Source: Myxococcales bacterium (lineage in GTDB: Bacteria > Myxococcota_A > Polyangia > Polyangiales > GCA-016699535). From it: 64,000 bases of DNA. A program made the position numbers and the translations under genes. Of this stretch, positions 45,101-56,848 are shown one piece after another. The stretch covers positions 2,674,001 to 2,738,000 of the forward strand of contig CP064980.1 in NCBI GenBank assembly GCA_016699535.1. Reading direction: 5' to 3'. Numbering within the stretch: the stretch's first letter is position 1; each line of letters starts with the position of its first letter. Under the pieces are notes generated by a model. That model saw only the letters and a list, made by a program, of their open reading frames with translations, searched no databases and was not told where the DNA came from.

Positions 45101-48100
45101 TTGGCTTTTTCTAGATTGTGTTCTTTGTCACCCCACAGCATGCCGAGGTCTCGGAGCAAGTCTTTCGCTAACGGCACATCGTCAGTTAAGCTCTTTGTTT
45201 TTTCTTCGAGCAGTTGCGCGAAAGACGGCAAACAGTCGGTGGCCTCAGCCAAACGCAGCAGCTCTTCCCTCACGAGCATGTCCGAGGGATCTTCGGAAAA
45301 GGCAACAGAAAGGGTGTCGAATGCTGCGCGTGGGTCCCTCAATCGCTGTTCTTGAAGCTCAGCGATACGATGATAAGTTGCTGTTCGCGTGCTCTGATCT
45401 TCGATGTCTTCAAGTTGCACGCGGAGCACGCGGGCTAACTCGGCATAGGCACCTTGGCTTTCAAACAGAGGCTCCAAGATTGCCGCTACGCGTGAACGGT
45501 GGTCTTTGTTTTCAAGGAGCCCTTCTAGTCCTTCTTGTGCACGGAGATGGGTGGGCTGTTCAACAAGGATGTACGAGTATTGATCAATGGCTCCGGTCAG
45601 GTCGTTGAGATATTTTTCGTAGACCTCGCCGAGTTGAAAGGCCGCGTCGATTTGCTCCTGCCCGGTGGTTTGATCAATGGCCTCGCGAAGCAATACGGCA
45701 AGGTTTTCCCAGTCTTTTGTGCGAACAAACAACCGTTCCAAGGCGCGACGTGACCGTAGGTGCTCAGGGTTAATGTCGAGCACTTGCCGGTACGCTTTTG
45801 CGGCGGAAACGGGATTGTCGGTTATTTCTTCATACAAAAAACAGAGCAGGAGCAAGGTTTTTGTCTTTTCTTCATAGTCGATGGAGGCGTCGATGTGGTC
45901 TTGGTAAAGCGTTTCCAGGGCTTCCCATTTTTCGTCGTTCAGATAACTGCTCCGAAGCGTTTCATAGGCATCGCTATCAAGGGGCTCGATGCTCAAAATA
46001 CGCTTAAGACTCCATTCAAGTCCTGATGCGTTGCGCAGACTCGTTTCGTAGAGTTGCGCGAGCTTACGGGAAAGATCAACGTCGTCGCTCTCGGAAAGCT
46101 GGCCTTTTTCAAGTGTCTTACGAAACAGTTTGCATAGTTTCTTTTCGACCGAGGCTTTTTTCCCGGCTTCGATGATTTTCTCCCACAACTCCCGCTGCCA
46201 GGGTTCTGCTTTGAAAGCCGCCTCTAGGGCACTGTATTGCCCCTGGGCATCATCCTGCTCACCGCGCAGACTAGCAATTCGTAAACGTATTGCTTGTTTG
46301 TCCTCGGAGTATGCGAGGCTTCGTTCCAGCACCTCTAAGACGTGGGCTACATCACCGGCGCTTTCATAGCTATCAAGCAGATAAGGATCAATTTGAGCAG
46401 CGAGGGCATGGCTCTTTTGAGCAGTCAGATTCAGCTCATGGAGTAGCTCCGGATGACTGCCCTTGTCGCGGGCCGCTTGAAAAAACATCTCAATGGCTCG
46501 TTCGTCCTGCTCAAGCTTGTCACGCAACAACTTTCCGCATTCTAGATGCAGCAAAAAACGTTCTTCGTCGGTGCTCGTCCAGTCAAGCTTTCTTTCCAGC
46601 AAAAGCTCACGTTCGTCCCACTGACTGTGCTCAAGTGCGATACGAAGCAATTGGTCAAGCGTCTCGACATCCGATGGCTCGATATCCAACGCTTGCGTGT
46701 AGTGGTGCTTCGCGATGTCCAAATCGTGCAGCCCTTCTTCTGCGATACGTGCCAAGCTTAGATGAAGTTGACGTGCCGCCATCGGTGCCGTTTCTTGTTC
46801 GATGCGGCGCAGGTAGAGTTTCTTTAACTCCTTCCAGGCTTTGGTGTTTAGATAGGCTTTTTCCAGTTCATGAAAAGCCACTGTGTCTCCGGGTGACTGA
46901 TCAAACACCGCCTTAAAATACGGCAGCGCACGCTCTTCATCTTCTAAGTCGTTCGCATAGCTTACTGCGAGCTGAAACTGGATACGTGCGCGATGCTCCG
47001 TGTTGGAGATTTGCTGAAGACTAAGTTCAAGTGCCTCGACAAAGTCAGCGTGCCGAGCAGTTTGTTTTGCAGCGTTTTGCAAGATTTCAAAAGCCTCTTG
47101 ATCATCCGGATCGATTGCTAACGCCGCTTTGCTGTGCTCAAAAGCCAGCTCAGGATCCCTTAGCTTCTCGATAGAAAGCCGAGCTAAACGCTTAAGCAGG
47201 TGCAGCGTTGTTTCGCCGTCGTCGCTTGCTTGCCTAAGAAGTATTTGCAAAACACCTACCAGGCGATTCCATTTTTCCTCGCGCTCGTAGATAGGAACCA
47301 GCGCGTTTGCTGCGCGCACATGACCGGGGTCGACGGATAAAATACGCTCATAACTTCGAAACGCTCGAGCGGGCGCATCCAGTTTTTCTTCAAAGACGCG
47401 GGCAACGCGCAAGCTCAGTTCTATCTTTTGTGCAGGATCGCTGATCCGGTCCGCTGCACTGCTTAAAACATCGATAAGGGCTTCCCACTCTCCGGTTTTC
47501 TCGTAGATTGCCTCGATTCCGTCCCAGTCGTGATTCGAAAGGAGCGAAGTGCGCAATGAACGTATCGCTTTGACGTTTTGCGGTTCGTATTTGAGAAGCA
47601 GGCGCCAGAACTTGTTAGCCGTTTTAGCTTGCTTAAGTTGATCGGTGTAGATGCCGGCAATGCGTTCAATGGTGCGATTCCGCTGTTCAGCAGAAAGTGT
47701 CTCGAGCTGAGATTCAAGGTTTTTGACCAAGGTTTCCCATTGGCCGGTTTTGGACGCCAACCTGGTTATCGAATCATCGCTCTCGGGATCCTTTTCGTCG
47801 AGTTCGCTAATTTTCCTCCACAGCTCAAGCGCCTTGTCGTCGTTGCCGAGCTGATTCTCTGCAAGAGTTGCCAGCTCCTTAAGCGTCGAGATTTTTTGAG
47901 AAGCGGTGCTTTGGGCAGAAAGCTCTGATTCAAGCAAAGCGTAGAGCTCGGCCCATGCCCTTCGTTTGGTATAGATGTCTTTAAGCTCTTGCAGCGGGCT
48001 TTGGTCTTCGGGAAAGAGCCGGCGTATCTCTTGCAGACATCGAGCAGCTTCTGCGTGGTTTCCAAGTCTATCGAGCCAAATCTTCGCTATCGTTCGGTAG

Positions 48101-49653
48101 CTTTCTGCTCTTTCAGAGGAATCCTCGGCAAGCGCGGCTCGCTGCTCAATGTAAGTGATCGCATCGTTCCAACGTTCCATTTTTTGATAACGTTGAATCA
48201 GACCATCCAAGGCTTTTCGATCCTCCGAGTCAATCTCAAGTATCGATAGGTAGGTGTTGGCCACCATGACATCGGAATGGAGTTCGCTGTCGTAGACCGC
48301 AAGAAGTTCATAAAGCAGGTCAGTTTTCGCGACCGTGGCCGTCGCTGGAAGCTTTTCGACCTCATCCTTTAATAACTCGGCTAGAGCGTTCCATTTTTCG
48401 AAATTTCGATAAAGCGTTTTTAGGGCAGCAAAGGTGTCTGGATGATCGGGGTCAATCTTTTGCACTTGACGCCACGCATCGATCGCGCGTTCCGCTGTGA
48501 CACTGTTTTCAGAAGCAACTTTTGCGATTTTAACAGCGAGGTCAAGCCGCGTATTGTCGTCGTTTGCAGCACGTTGAGCTTCCGTAAGAATGGCTAGTAG
48601 TCTCGGCTGATCTGCGACTTGCCGAAGTGTGTTTTGAAAAAAATCAAGAACGACTGGATGAGCTGGAGAGTGTTTTCGCAAACGAGCAAAATAGGGCTCA
48701 GCATCCGTGGGGGATTGCCGTTTTTTCCAATGAATCATTGCGACTTGCAGCAAAGCGCCTTCTTCGTCTTGGATATGCCTGTCGCTCCTTAAGGCACCTT
48801 CATACAACGCGACTAAATCATCCCAACGCTCCTGCGACGTGAACCACTCAGCGAGATAGGCCAAGGCTTCTTTGTGCGCCGGATGAAAAGAAACTATGCG
48901 TTCATAACAAGCAACTGCGCGTTCGGGCTGCTTTAAACGGTCACGTAAAACGCGCGCCGCTTGTTCAAAAAATAAAATTTTATCGTCGCTACCTCGCGCG
49001 GACTCAGCGGACTGCAAAAGAACTTCGACGAGTTCATTCCACTGGCCTTGTGCACCCAGAAGCCCGGCGTAAAGAAGCACGGTTTGTCGATCTCGAGGAT
49101 TAAGTTGAAAGGATTCTCCAAAACTTCGCGCGGCTTCGTCAAAATCGCCTGCAAAGCTTTGGCGAATACTGGCAATTTCTCGCAATAGCCTGGCTTTTTC
49201 GGTTGGGTCAGCAATCTTTTCCAACTGTTTACTCTTCTTGCCAACGAGTACTTTCCAGTCGCTACCCAAACGCGAAAGTTTGTCTTGCTCCTCTACAATA
49301 CGCGGGTCAGAAGGATCGAGCTGCCGGGCCTTTTCGAAAGCCTCCAGAGCCCCTTTGGGGTCAAAAAGACGTTCGGCTCGAAGCTCTCCAAGCAAGGCCC
49401 ACAGCTCTGCTTTTTCTTCGTCTCTTTTTTTTGTCGAAAACTCCAAGAGCAGTTCAAGCAACGCCGCCGCAGCCGCCCACTCACCGCGTTGTACATGAAG
49501 TTCGCTAGCTGTCTTTAATAGTTCGAGTTCACTGCGTTCGGGTTGATGTTGTTTGAATATCGTTCGCAACGAATCGGCGGCGCTGATGTTATACGGATCG
49601 CCTTGCAGCGTTCCCAGGCAATTGGAAACCGAGGATGTGTGTGATTCAGTCAA
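39151..49653 (-). CDS. Giant TPR-repeat protein of about 3500 residues, two frameshifts
   Basis: Three frames (49653-42256, 42446-41133, 41247-39151) form one gene if a base is removed from the T run at 42289-42293 and one added to the A run at 41331-41335. The corrected length is 10503 bases, which is exactly 3501 codons, because the two shifts cancel. The protein has no signal peptide, no membrane segment and no enzymatic motif; nearly every stretch is tetratricopeptide-like helix pairs with the W..L...Y/LYE and A..A...L.LDP pattern, repeated about every 34 to 50 residues. It should form a very long superhelix, a scaffold for binding many partners. Such giants are known from myxobacteria. 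Confidence 0.85.
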
Positions 49654-49715
49654 CCATTGAATTGTACAGACCGAAACGCCGTGCTGGCAAGCGATCTACA
49701 TGGATTTGTTCGAGT

Positions 49716-50429
49716 TTAGAGCATAAGCAGCGCGGCCCATGACAGCGCACCCAGTGTAATTAAACCAGTGGTCAGATGTACGGTACTAATCGCTTGAAGC
49801 GTTCCGTAGTCATTTGCGCGATCCAAACCGAGAAGTTCGCCATTTGCTGAGACAATGCCCAAAACGGCTTGGACCGCCATGCCCCCAAAATGGATCCAAC
49901 GTAGCCATTTGTGGGTGCGGATGTTCTTTGCGAACTCGCTTTGCCCTGCGGAAGCATCGTCCGGGTCGGGCATGAGCAGCGACAAGGTAAAGGTAGTGTA
50001 GTACAGCCCCGCGGTGAGCCCTGCGCTTACGGCGTGTAAAGCAGGGGTGCCCGAACATTGGGATTGGCCAAAAACAGCGTTGCCTTCAACGCAAGGATTG
50101 GACCCCTGCCCTGCGAAAACACCATAAAGATTGTAGTACTGAATCGCTCCGAACACGGTCGTAAGCGCCATCGAACCCCAGGTGGCGATCCCTAAAATGC
50201 GATGCCACTTGGCGAGTTCAGCTCGGTTATCTAGCGCTTTGAAATAGGCTTCTTCCTCTTCATTCTTCACATCCTCGCCGCTTTGATCCCCTTCGCCATC
50301 AGCACTAGCCTGCACTGCAAAGAGCGACGAAGGCGTAGCTGCTCCGAGTTCGGGCAAGCCCGGGTTCACAAAGGAAAGAGAAAAACCGAACACGGAGGTC
50401 ACTAGACCGGTGTAAGCCGCAGCAAACAT
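49716..50429 (-). CDS. Multi-pass membrane protein, cytochrome b561-like
   Basis: 237 residues with an N-terminal hydrophobic segment and then four further helices. His residues fall at helix starts and ends (KWHRILG, LHAVSAG, THKWLRWIH, VHLTTG), as in four-helix haem b proteins of the b561 or DUF4405 kind. The segment at 47-65 is acidic (EDVKNEEEEAY). Haem binding is an inference from His spacing. It lies between the giant TPR gene and the HMG-CoA lyase gene, on the same strand as both. Confidence 0.65.
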   Translation of the reverse strand: MFAAAYTGLVTSVFGFSLSFVNPGLPELGAATPSSLFAVQASADGEGDQSGEDVKNEEEEAYFKALDNRAELAKWHRILGIATWGSMALTTVFGAIQYYNLYGVFAGQGSNPCVEGNAVFGQSQCSGTPALHAVSAGLTAGLYYTTFTLSLLMPDPDDASAGQSEFAKNIRTHKWLRWIHFGGMAVQAVLGIVSANGELLGLDRANDYGTLQAISTVHLTTGLITLGALSWAALLML

Positions 50430-50467
50430 GTATTTTTCCTAACGGGACTGACTACTAGGCACTCCCT

Positions 50468-51380
50468 TTATTGACTTAGCGAGCGAAGACCGGCGCGGTG
50501 TACTTTGCCAGGAAGCTCCCGCCCAACAATCGCTTCGGCAACTTGCCCTGCTTGCCACAGTTTTTCAAGGTCCACGCCACTGTTGATGCCCATCCCATCG
50601 CACATGAACACAAAATCTTCGGTGGCCAGGTTTCCTGCAGCGCCCGGTGCGTATGGACACCCACCAAGCCCTGCTACCGAAGTGTCGTAGTCCGACACAC
50701 CGTATTGCAGTCCCATGAGAGCGTTTGCCAGGGCAGTGCCTCGCGTATCGTGCAGGTGCAGCGCCACCTGTTTTTGCTCGATTTCTTTCGGACAAAGCTT
50801 GAGCGCTTGCTCGATATCGGCGGGCGTTGCAACGCCAATCGTATCGCCAAGAGAAACCTGGTAGCAGCCCATGGCCAACAAAGCTCGCATGACGGAAAGA
50901 CTGTGCTCGGGCGCTATTTTTCCTTCATAAGGACAGCCCCAAAAGGTCGATACGTAACCACGAACACGTATGCCCTCGGCAAACGCCCTTGGGATGAGCT
51001 CACGGTACGCGCTAAGTGTCTCCTCGGTACTGCGATTGATGTTCTTCAGGTTGTGGGTTTCTGATGCGCTAACGACAACCGCCAGCTCTTTGATGCCGGC
51101 AGCCAAAGCCCGGTCAAGCCCCTTAAGATTAGGCATAGCGCTGAAAAACAACGTTCTCGGTCGGAGCTAGCGATCGTGTGACCTGCTCGGCGTCGGCAAG
51201 CTGCGGCACCCACTTGGGCGAAACAAAGCTCGTTACTTCGATGCGCCGCAACCCGGCTTCGACGAGCGCTTCAATAAGACGCACTTTGCGAGTCGTCGGC
51301 ACCGTCACGGCCTCGTTTTGTAAGCCGTCACGAGGTGACACTTCATAAATAGAAACCTGCGAGGGCCAAGAAAGGCTCAT
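50468..51380 (-). CDS. Hydroxymethylglutaryl-CoA lyase, frameshifted
   Basis: Cleaves HMG-CoA to acetoacetate and acetyl-CoA in leucine breakdown. The motifs are EVSPRDGLQNE (active-site Arg and Asp), TSFVSPKWVPQ, SASETHN, GYVSTFWGCPYEG, SLGDTIGVATP, HLHDTRG and the signature SVAGLGGCPYAPGAAGN with the catalytic Cys. The gene is broken at the A run 51144-51148; removing one base restores ENVVFSAMPNLKG and about 303 residues, the family size. I start it at the ATG at 51380 before SLSWPSQVSIYEV; the frame is open to 51473. It is divergent from the M18 peptidase gene. Confidence 0.9.
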
Positions 51381-51483
51381 CTTGGAAGTGTACCACGAAT
51401 AGGCGAGAAAAAACTGCTTAGAAGCAAAGCGGAGCGCTTGCGAGTTACTCGCTTTTTTGCCGCTTTCACGCAATCTTCGCCTT

Positions 51484-52800
51484 ATGTCATCTGAGGATTT
51501 ACTTAATTTTATCGATCACAGCCCAACGCCCTTTCATGCGGTCGCTTCGCTCGAACAACGCCTGAGCTTGAAAGGCTTCCGTGAACTTAAACCAGATAGC
51601 GATTGGCGCATTGCATCTGGCGATAAAGTGTATGTCATCCAAGGTGGTAGCAGCATTATCGTGGCTGATTTTGGCAAAGGCGCTCTCTCGGAGCACGGGT
51701 TTCGGATCGTCACCTCCCATACGGACTCGCCAAACCTTCGACTCCGACCGAACCCGGATCTAAGCAGCAACGGCTACTACCAGCTGCGAACCGAAGTGTA
51801 TGGTGGGGTGTTGCTGAGCACTTGGCTGGATCGGGATTTATCCATCGCTGGACGTGTTTTCTTCACGCACGAAGGATTAACGCAGAGCGTGTTGGTGCAA
51901 TTCCCCAAGCCTTTGTTTCGGATACCGAATCTCGCCATTCATCTAAACCGAGCCGTGAACACCGACGGACTTAAGATCAACCCGCAGCTTCATTTGATGC
52001 CCATTGGAAAAACAACTGCTCAAGGAGCGAATGGTGGTCTACGGGAACTCTTATGTGAACATCTCAAAACAAAATTTCCTGCGCTGACTAGAGAAGATAT
52101 CCTGAGTTGGGATTTGTCCTTGTACGATACGCAAAGCTCAGCCGTTGGGGGACTCGATTGTGAGTTCGTGTTCGCTCCGAGGATGGATAACCTTTGGTCG
52201 TGTTTTTCAGCCACGCAGGCCCTTGAGAAGTCGTCTGGCCAGCATGCCAGTACGGCCGTGTTGGCTTTTTTCGATCACGAAGAGTGCGGTTCACAAAGTG
52301 CTCAGGGGCTCATTCTGTGTTTTTTAAGGCATACGTTGAAACGCTTTATCTCTGCCTTGGGCGAAACAAACCAAGCCTGGGAAAAAACCCTTTCACGAAG
52401 TATTGCTATCTCGGCGGACATGGCTCACGCAGTGCACCCCAACTACAGCGATCGGCACGAGCCGGGACATCTGCCTCTTTTGGGAGGAGGCCCCGTGCTC
52501 AAAACCCATCACAACCAGTCCTACGCGACTGATGGCAGAGGCGCTGCATTGTTTGCTGAGCTTTGCAAAGCGGCAGGATGCTCAGCGCAACATTTTGTGA
52601 GTCGGGGCGACATGCCTTGTGGAAGCACGGTGGGGCCAATTACGGCCGCTCAGCTTGGCGTGATGACCCTTGACGTTGGCAGTCCTTTGCTCGCGATGCA
52701 TTCCATCCGAGAAATGGCTTGTATCCATGATTTAGCGAGCTCCACGGCTTTGTTTCAGGCGTTTTTTAGCTATGAGTTGCTTGCGCAAGCTGCAGGATAA
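51484..52800 (+). CDS. apeB: M18-family aminopeptidase
   Basis: 438 residues from the ATG at 51484 (the frame also opens at a TTG at 51457). A dinuclear zinc aminopeptidase that prefers acidic or neutral N-terminal residues and forms large tetrahedral particles. Zinc and catalytic motifs are SHTDSPNLRLRP, FDHEECGSQSAQG, SADMAHAVHPNYSDRHEP and GDMPCGSTVGP, with LDVGSPLLAMHSIREM at the end. These are the aspartyl aminopeptidase family hallmarks. It ends 57 bases before the polysaccharide locus. Confidence 0.93.
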   Translation: MSSEDLLNFIDHSPTPFHAVASLEQRLSLKGFRELKPDSDWRIASGDKVYVIQGGSSIIVADFGKGALSEHGFRIVTSHTDSPNLRLRPNPDLSSNGYYQLRTEVYGGVLLSTWLDRDLSIAGRVFFTHEGLTQSVLVQFPKPLFRIPNLAIHLNRAVNTDGLKINPQLHLMPIGKTTAQGANGGLRELLCEHLKTKFPALTREDILSWDLSLYDTQSSAVGGLDCEFVFAPRMDNLWSCFSATQALEKSSGQHASTAVLAFFDHEECGSQSAQGLILCFLRHTLKRFISALGETNQAWEKTLSRSIAISADMAHAVHPNYSDRHEPGHLPLLGGGPVLKTHHNQSYATDGRGAALFAELCKAAGCSAQHFVSRGDMPCGSTVGPITAAQLGVMTLDVGSPLLAMHSIREMACIHDLASSTALFQAFFSYELLAQAAG

Positions 52801-52857
52801 AGGTAATCCAGCGCGCATAGACTACTCGGGCCCACGGGTCCCTTTGGGAGAATAATT

Positions 52858-54178
<1,321 letters not shown>

Positions 54179-54188
54179 AAGAGGGCAA

Positions 54189-55499
54189 ATGAGCATTCAA
54201 GAATTGATTAAAAAACGCGAAGCTACTGTTGGTATCGTTGGCTTAGGCTACGTGGGATTGCCGCTTGCAAGAACGTTTTTTCGAGCAGGCCTCAAGGTGA
54301 TGGGCTTCGATGTGGACGAACAAAAAATTGTTCAACTCGCCGAAGGCAAGAACTACCTTAAGCATTTGGGTGCCGATTTCACAAAAGAGATGGCCGCATC
54401 GGAGCGTTTTTCTGCGACCGGTGATTTTTCCAAACTCAAGCAGTGCGACGCTATTATTTTGTGTGTTCCAACCCCGCTGAACCGAACACTTAATCCGGAT
54501 TTAAGTTTTGTTGAAGACACCACCGAGATCATTTCCAAGCATCTTCGGGCGGGACAGTTGGTGGTGCTTGAATCGACTACCTACCCTGGCACCACACGGG
54601 AGGTGATGCTGCCTATTTTGGAGAAAAGCGGCCTCAAGGTAAACAAGGATTTTTACCTGGCCTATTCTCCGGAACGCGAAGATCCGGGACGCGTGGATGC
54701 CAACACAAAAACGATTCCCAAGCTCGTGGGAGGACTTGATTCAACAAGTGGCGAGCTGGCGCGTGCGCTTTATGCAACGGCTATTGATACGGTGGTGCTC
54801 ACCTCCTCCGCTGAAATCGCCGAATCCGCAAAACTGCTTGAAAACATCTACCGTTCAGTAAACATTGCGTTGGTCAACGAGATGAAAGTGATTCTCGGGG
54901 CTTTGGGCATCGATGTCTGGGAAGTCATTGATGCGGCCGCAACGAAGCCTTTTGGCTTTCAAGCCTTCTATCCTGGCCCCGGCCTCGGTGGTCACTGCAT
55001 CCCCATTGATCCTTTTTATCTCTCGTACAAGGCTCGTGAGGCAGGCCAAATCACGCGTTTTATTGAGCTGGCTGGGGAAATAAACCGCGCGATGCCGAAG
55101 TATGTTGTGGACAAGCTCGTCCTTGCTCTGAACGACAAAGGCAAAGCCGTATCGCGCTCACGCGTGCTTGTTCTCGGGCTTGCTTACAAGCCCAATGTCG
55201 ATGATGCACGTGAAAGTCCTAGTTTTGAGCTTGTTGAGCATATTGAAGAGCTTGGGGCAGAAGTTGACTACCACGATCCTCATATCCCTGTGCCTCCCAA
55301 AACTCGCGAGCATACTTTTAGCAAGCCGAGTATTGAATTGAGCGAGGCGACCTTGGGCAGCTACGATGCTGTGGTGATTGCGACGCATCATGACGCATAC
55401 GATTGGAATTGGATTGCCAAGCACGCGCAATTGATTGTGGATACCCGAGGCGTGATGCGGTCTATCAAATCAACCGGAGCGGACTTGGTTTCTGCTTAA
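54189..55499 (+). CDS. UDP-N-acetyl-hexosamine 6-dehydrogenase (WbpA/WecC type)
   Basis: 436 residues. Makes a UDP-HexNAc uronic acid for O-antigen or capsule. It has GLGYVGLPLARTF (NAD), CVPTPLN, ESTTYPGTT, the active Cys in PGLGGHCIPIDPFYLSYKA and LGLAYKPNVDDARESPS. These features and the length fit WbpA-like enzymes more than UDP-glucose dehydrogenase. ATG at 54189 with GAGGG upstream. Its stop overlaps the convergent WecA-like gene by 4 bases. Confidence 0.9.
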   Translation: MSIQELIKKREATVGIVGLGYVGLPLARTFFRAGLKVMGFDVDEQKIVQLAEGKNYLKHLGADFTKEMAASERFSATGDFSKLKQCDAIILCVPTPLNRTLNPDLSFVEDTTEIISKHLRAGQLVVLESTTYPGTTREVMLPILEKSGLKVNKDFYLAYSPEREDPGRVDANTKTIPKLVGGLDSTSGELARALYATAIDTVVLTSSAEIAESAKLLENIYRSVNIALVNEMKVILGALGIDVWEVIDAAATKPFGFQAFYPGPGLGGHCIPIDPFYLSYKAREAGQITRFIELAGEINRAMPKYVVDKLVLALNDKGKAVSRSRVLVLGLAYKPNVDDARESPSFELVEHIEELGAEVDYHDPHIPVPPKTREHTFSKPSIELSEATLGSYDAVVIATHHDAYDWNWIAKHAQLIVDTRGVMRSIKSTGADLVSA

Positions 55500-56848
55500 T
55501 GGGTTGTTCCCAGCGTTTTGCGCTGTTTGGTGCCTGAAACATCAAGCGCCTGCAGTCGTTTCGCGCTTAGCGCATCAAGAAGAGCCAAGGCGAAGGTGCG
55601 TTCTGGCGATTGAACCGGGATGACGCTCGTGCGCGCTGCTGTCTTGCGCAGATTATCCAAGCTAAGCTGTTCTTTTGCATGGTGTAGGACTCTGTGAATC
55701 TCCTCAGAGCTCGAGGCGTGCATGAGTTCTTCCACATAGTCTAGTACAGCTTGGGGCAAGGAATGACCGCTTTGCTCGTTAAACTTCGGGACACCCAACA
55801 AGCGAGAAAAGTCGAGGTTTCCCGCAAGCCGAATTAGGCCCACAAAGACAATGCTGAGCACAATGATGGCGCCGCCAACTTGCCAGTTGCGACCCAGCGC
55901 AAGCGTAATAGCTCCAACGGTAAAGACGACCGAAAAGCCGTAGAGAATCAAAACAGCCCTGCGATGTGTAAGACCAAGCTCTAGCAATCGATGGTGAATG
56001 TGCCCACGGTCCGGAGAGAAGATGGGGCGTCGTTCCAAAAAACGCCTGGCCATGGCGAGGAGCGTATCCATGATCGGTACGCCGAGAGCAACCAGCGGCA
56101 CGAGAATCGCGACCGTGGTGGAACTTTTGATGGCGCTGCCAAGCAAGGACATGGTGGCAAGCACGTAGCCCAAAAACATGCTGCCCGAATCACCCATGAA
56201 AATACTGGCCGGATTAAAATTGTAGACCAAAAAACCAAGCACTGCTCCGCCGAGGCTTGCAGCGAGCAGCATCACAAGATCGTTGTGGCCAATCACTGCC
56301 ACAACGAAATTGGTTACGCATGCGAAAAAAGCAATCCCCGCAGCAAGTCCATCGAGCCCGTCGATCAAGTTCAAGGCGTTGATAATCGCGACAATCCAAA
56401 GGACGGTCACTGGTGCGGCAAAGATACCCATCTGCAGGATGCCCATGCCCGGTAAGTTCACCGCGTCGATGCGATAACCACAATAAAAGGCCACCAGAGC
56501 AGCAGCGATTTGTACGGCCAGTTTATGCCATGCGCGCACGCCTCGAAGGTCATCGAGGGCCCCTAAGCCGCAAACCAATAGGCCTCCAAAAACCAGACCG
56601 GCTGCATGGGATGGTTCTGCGAAAAACACGCGTGCTACGCCGGTGTCGAGCAAAAAAAGCGCAATAAAGGGTACGAAAAACGCTGCGGCTACGGCAAGCC
56701 CGCCCATGCGCGGGATGGCTCGTTCGTTGACTCGCCGTCCGCCTGGCGTATCGACCGCGCCAACACGGTGAGCGAAGATGCGCACCAAAGGGGTAAATAA
56801 CGCGGCGCAAAGGACAGAAATAAGAAAGGCTGTGAGCGAACTAAGCAT
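55496..56848 (-). CDS. WecA/TagO-type undecaprenyl-phosphate sugar-1-phosphate transferase
   Basis: 450 residues, about eleven membrane helices. Moves a HexNAc-1-phosphate to undecaprenyl phosphate to start a surface glycan. Motifs are GALDDLRG (metal Asp pair), NALNLIDGLDGLAAG, FMGDSGSMFLG and DRGHIHHRLLELG. The last 110 residues form a cytoplasmic tail not usual in this family (SLPQAVLDYVEELMH onward). It starts inside the stop region of the glycosyltransferase gene upstream (8-base overlap) and ends the fcl-gmd-glycosyltransferase run. Confidence 0.92.
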   Translation of the reverse strand: MLSSLTAFLISVLCAALFTPLVRIFAHRVGAVDTPGGRRVNERAIPRMGGLAVAAAFFVPFIALFLLDTGVARVFFAEPSHAAGLVFGGLLVCGLGALDDLRGVRAWHKLAVQIAAALVAFYCGYRIDAVNLPGMGILQMGIFAAPVTVLWIVAIINALNLIDGLDGLAAGIAFFACVTNFVVAVIGHNDLVMLLAASLGGAVLGFLVYNFNPASIFMGDSGSMFLGYVLATMSLLGSAIKSSTTVAILVPLVALGVPIMDTLLAMARRFLERRPIFSPDRGHIHHRLLELGLTHRRAVLILYGFSVVFTVGAITLALGRNWQVGGAIIVLSIVFVGLIRLAGNLDFSRLLGVPKFNEQSGHSLPQAVLDYVEELMHASSSEEIHRVLHHAKEQLSLDNLRKTAARTSVIPVQSPERTFALALLDALSAKRLQALDVSGTKQRKTLGTTH

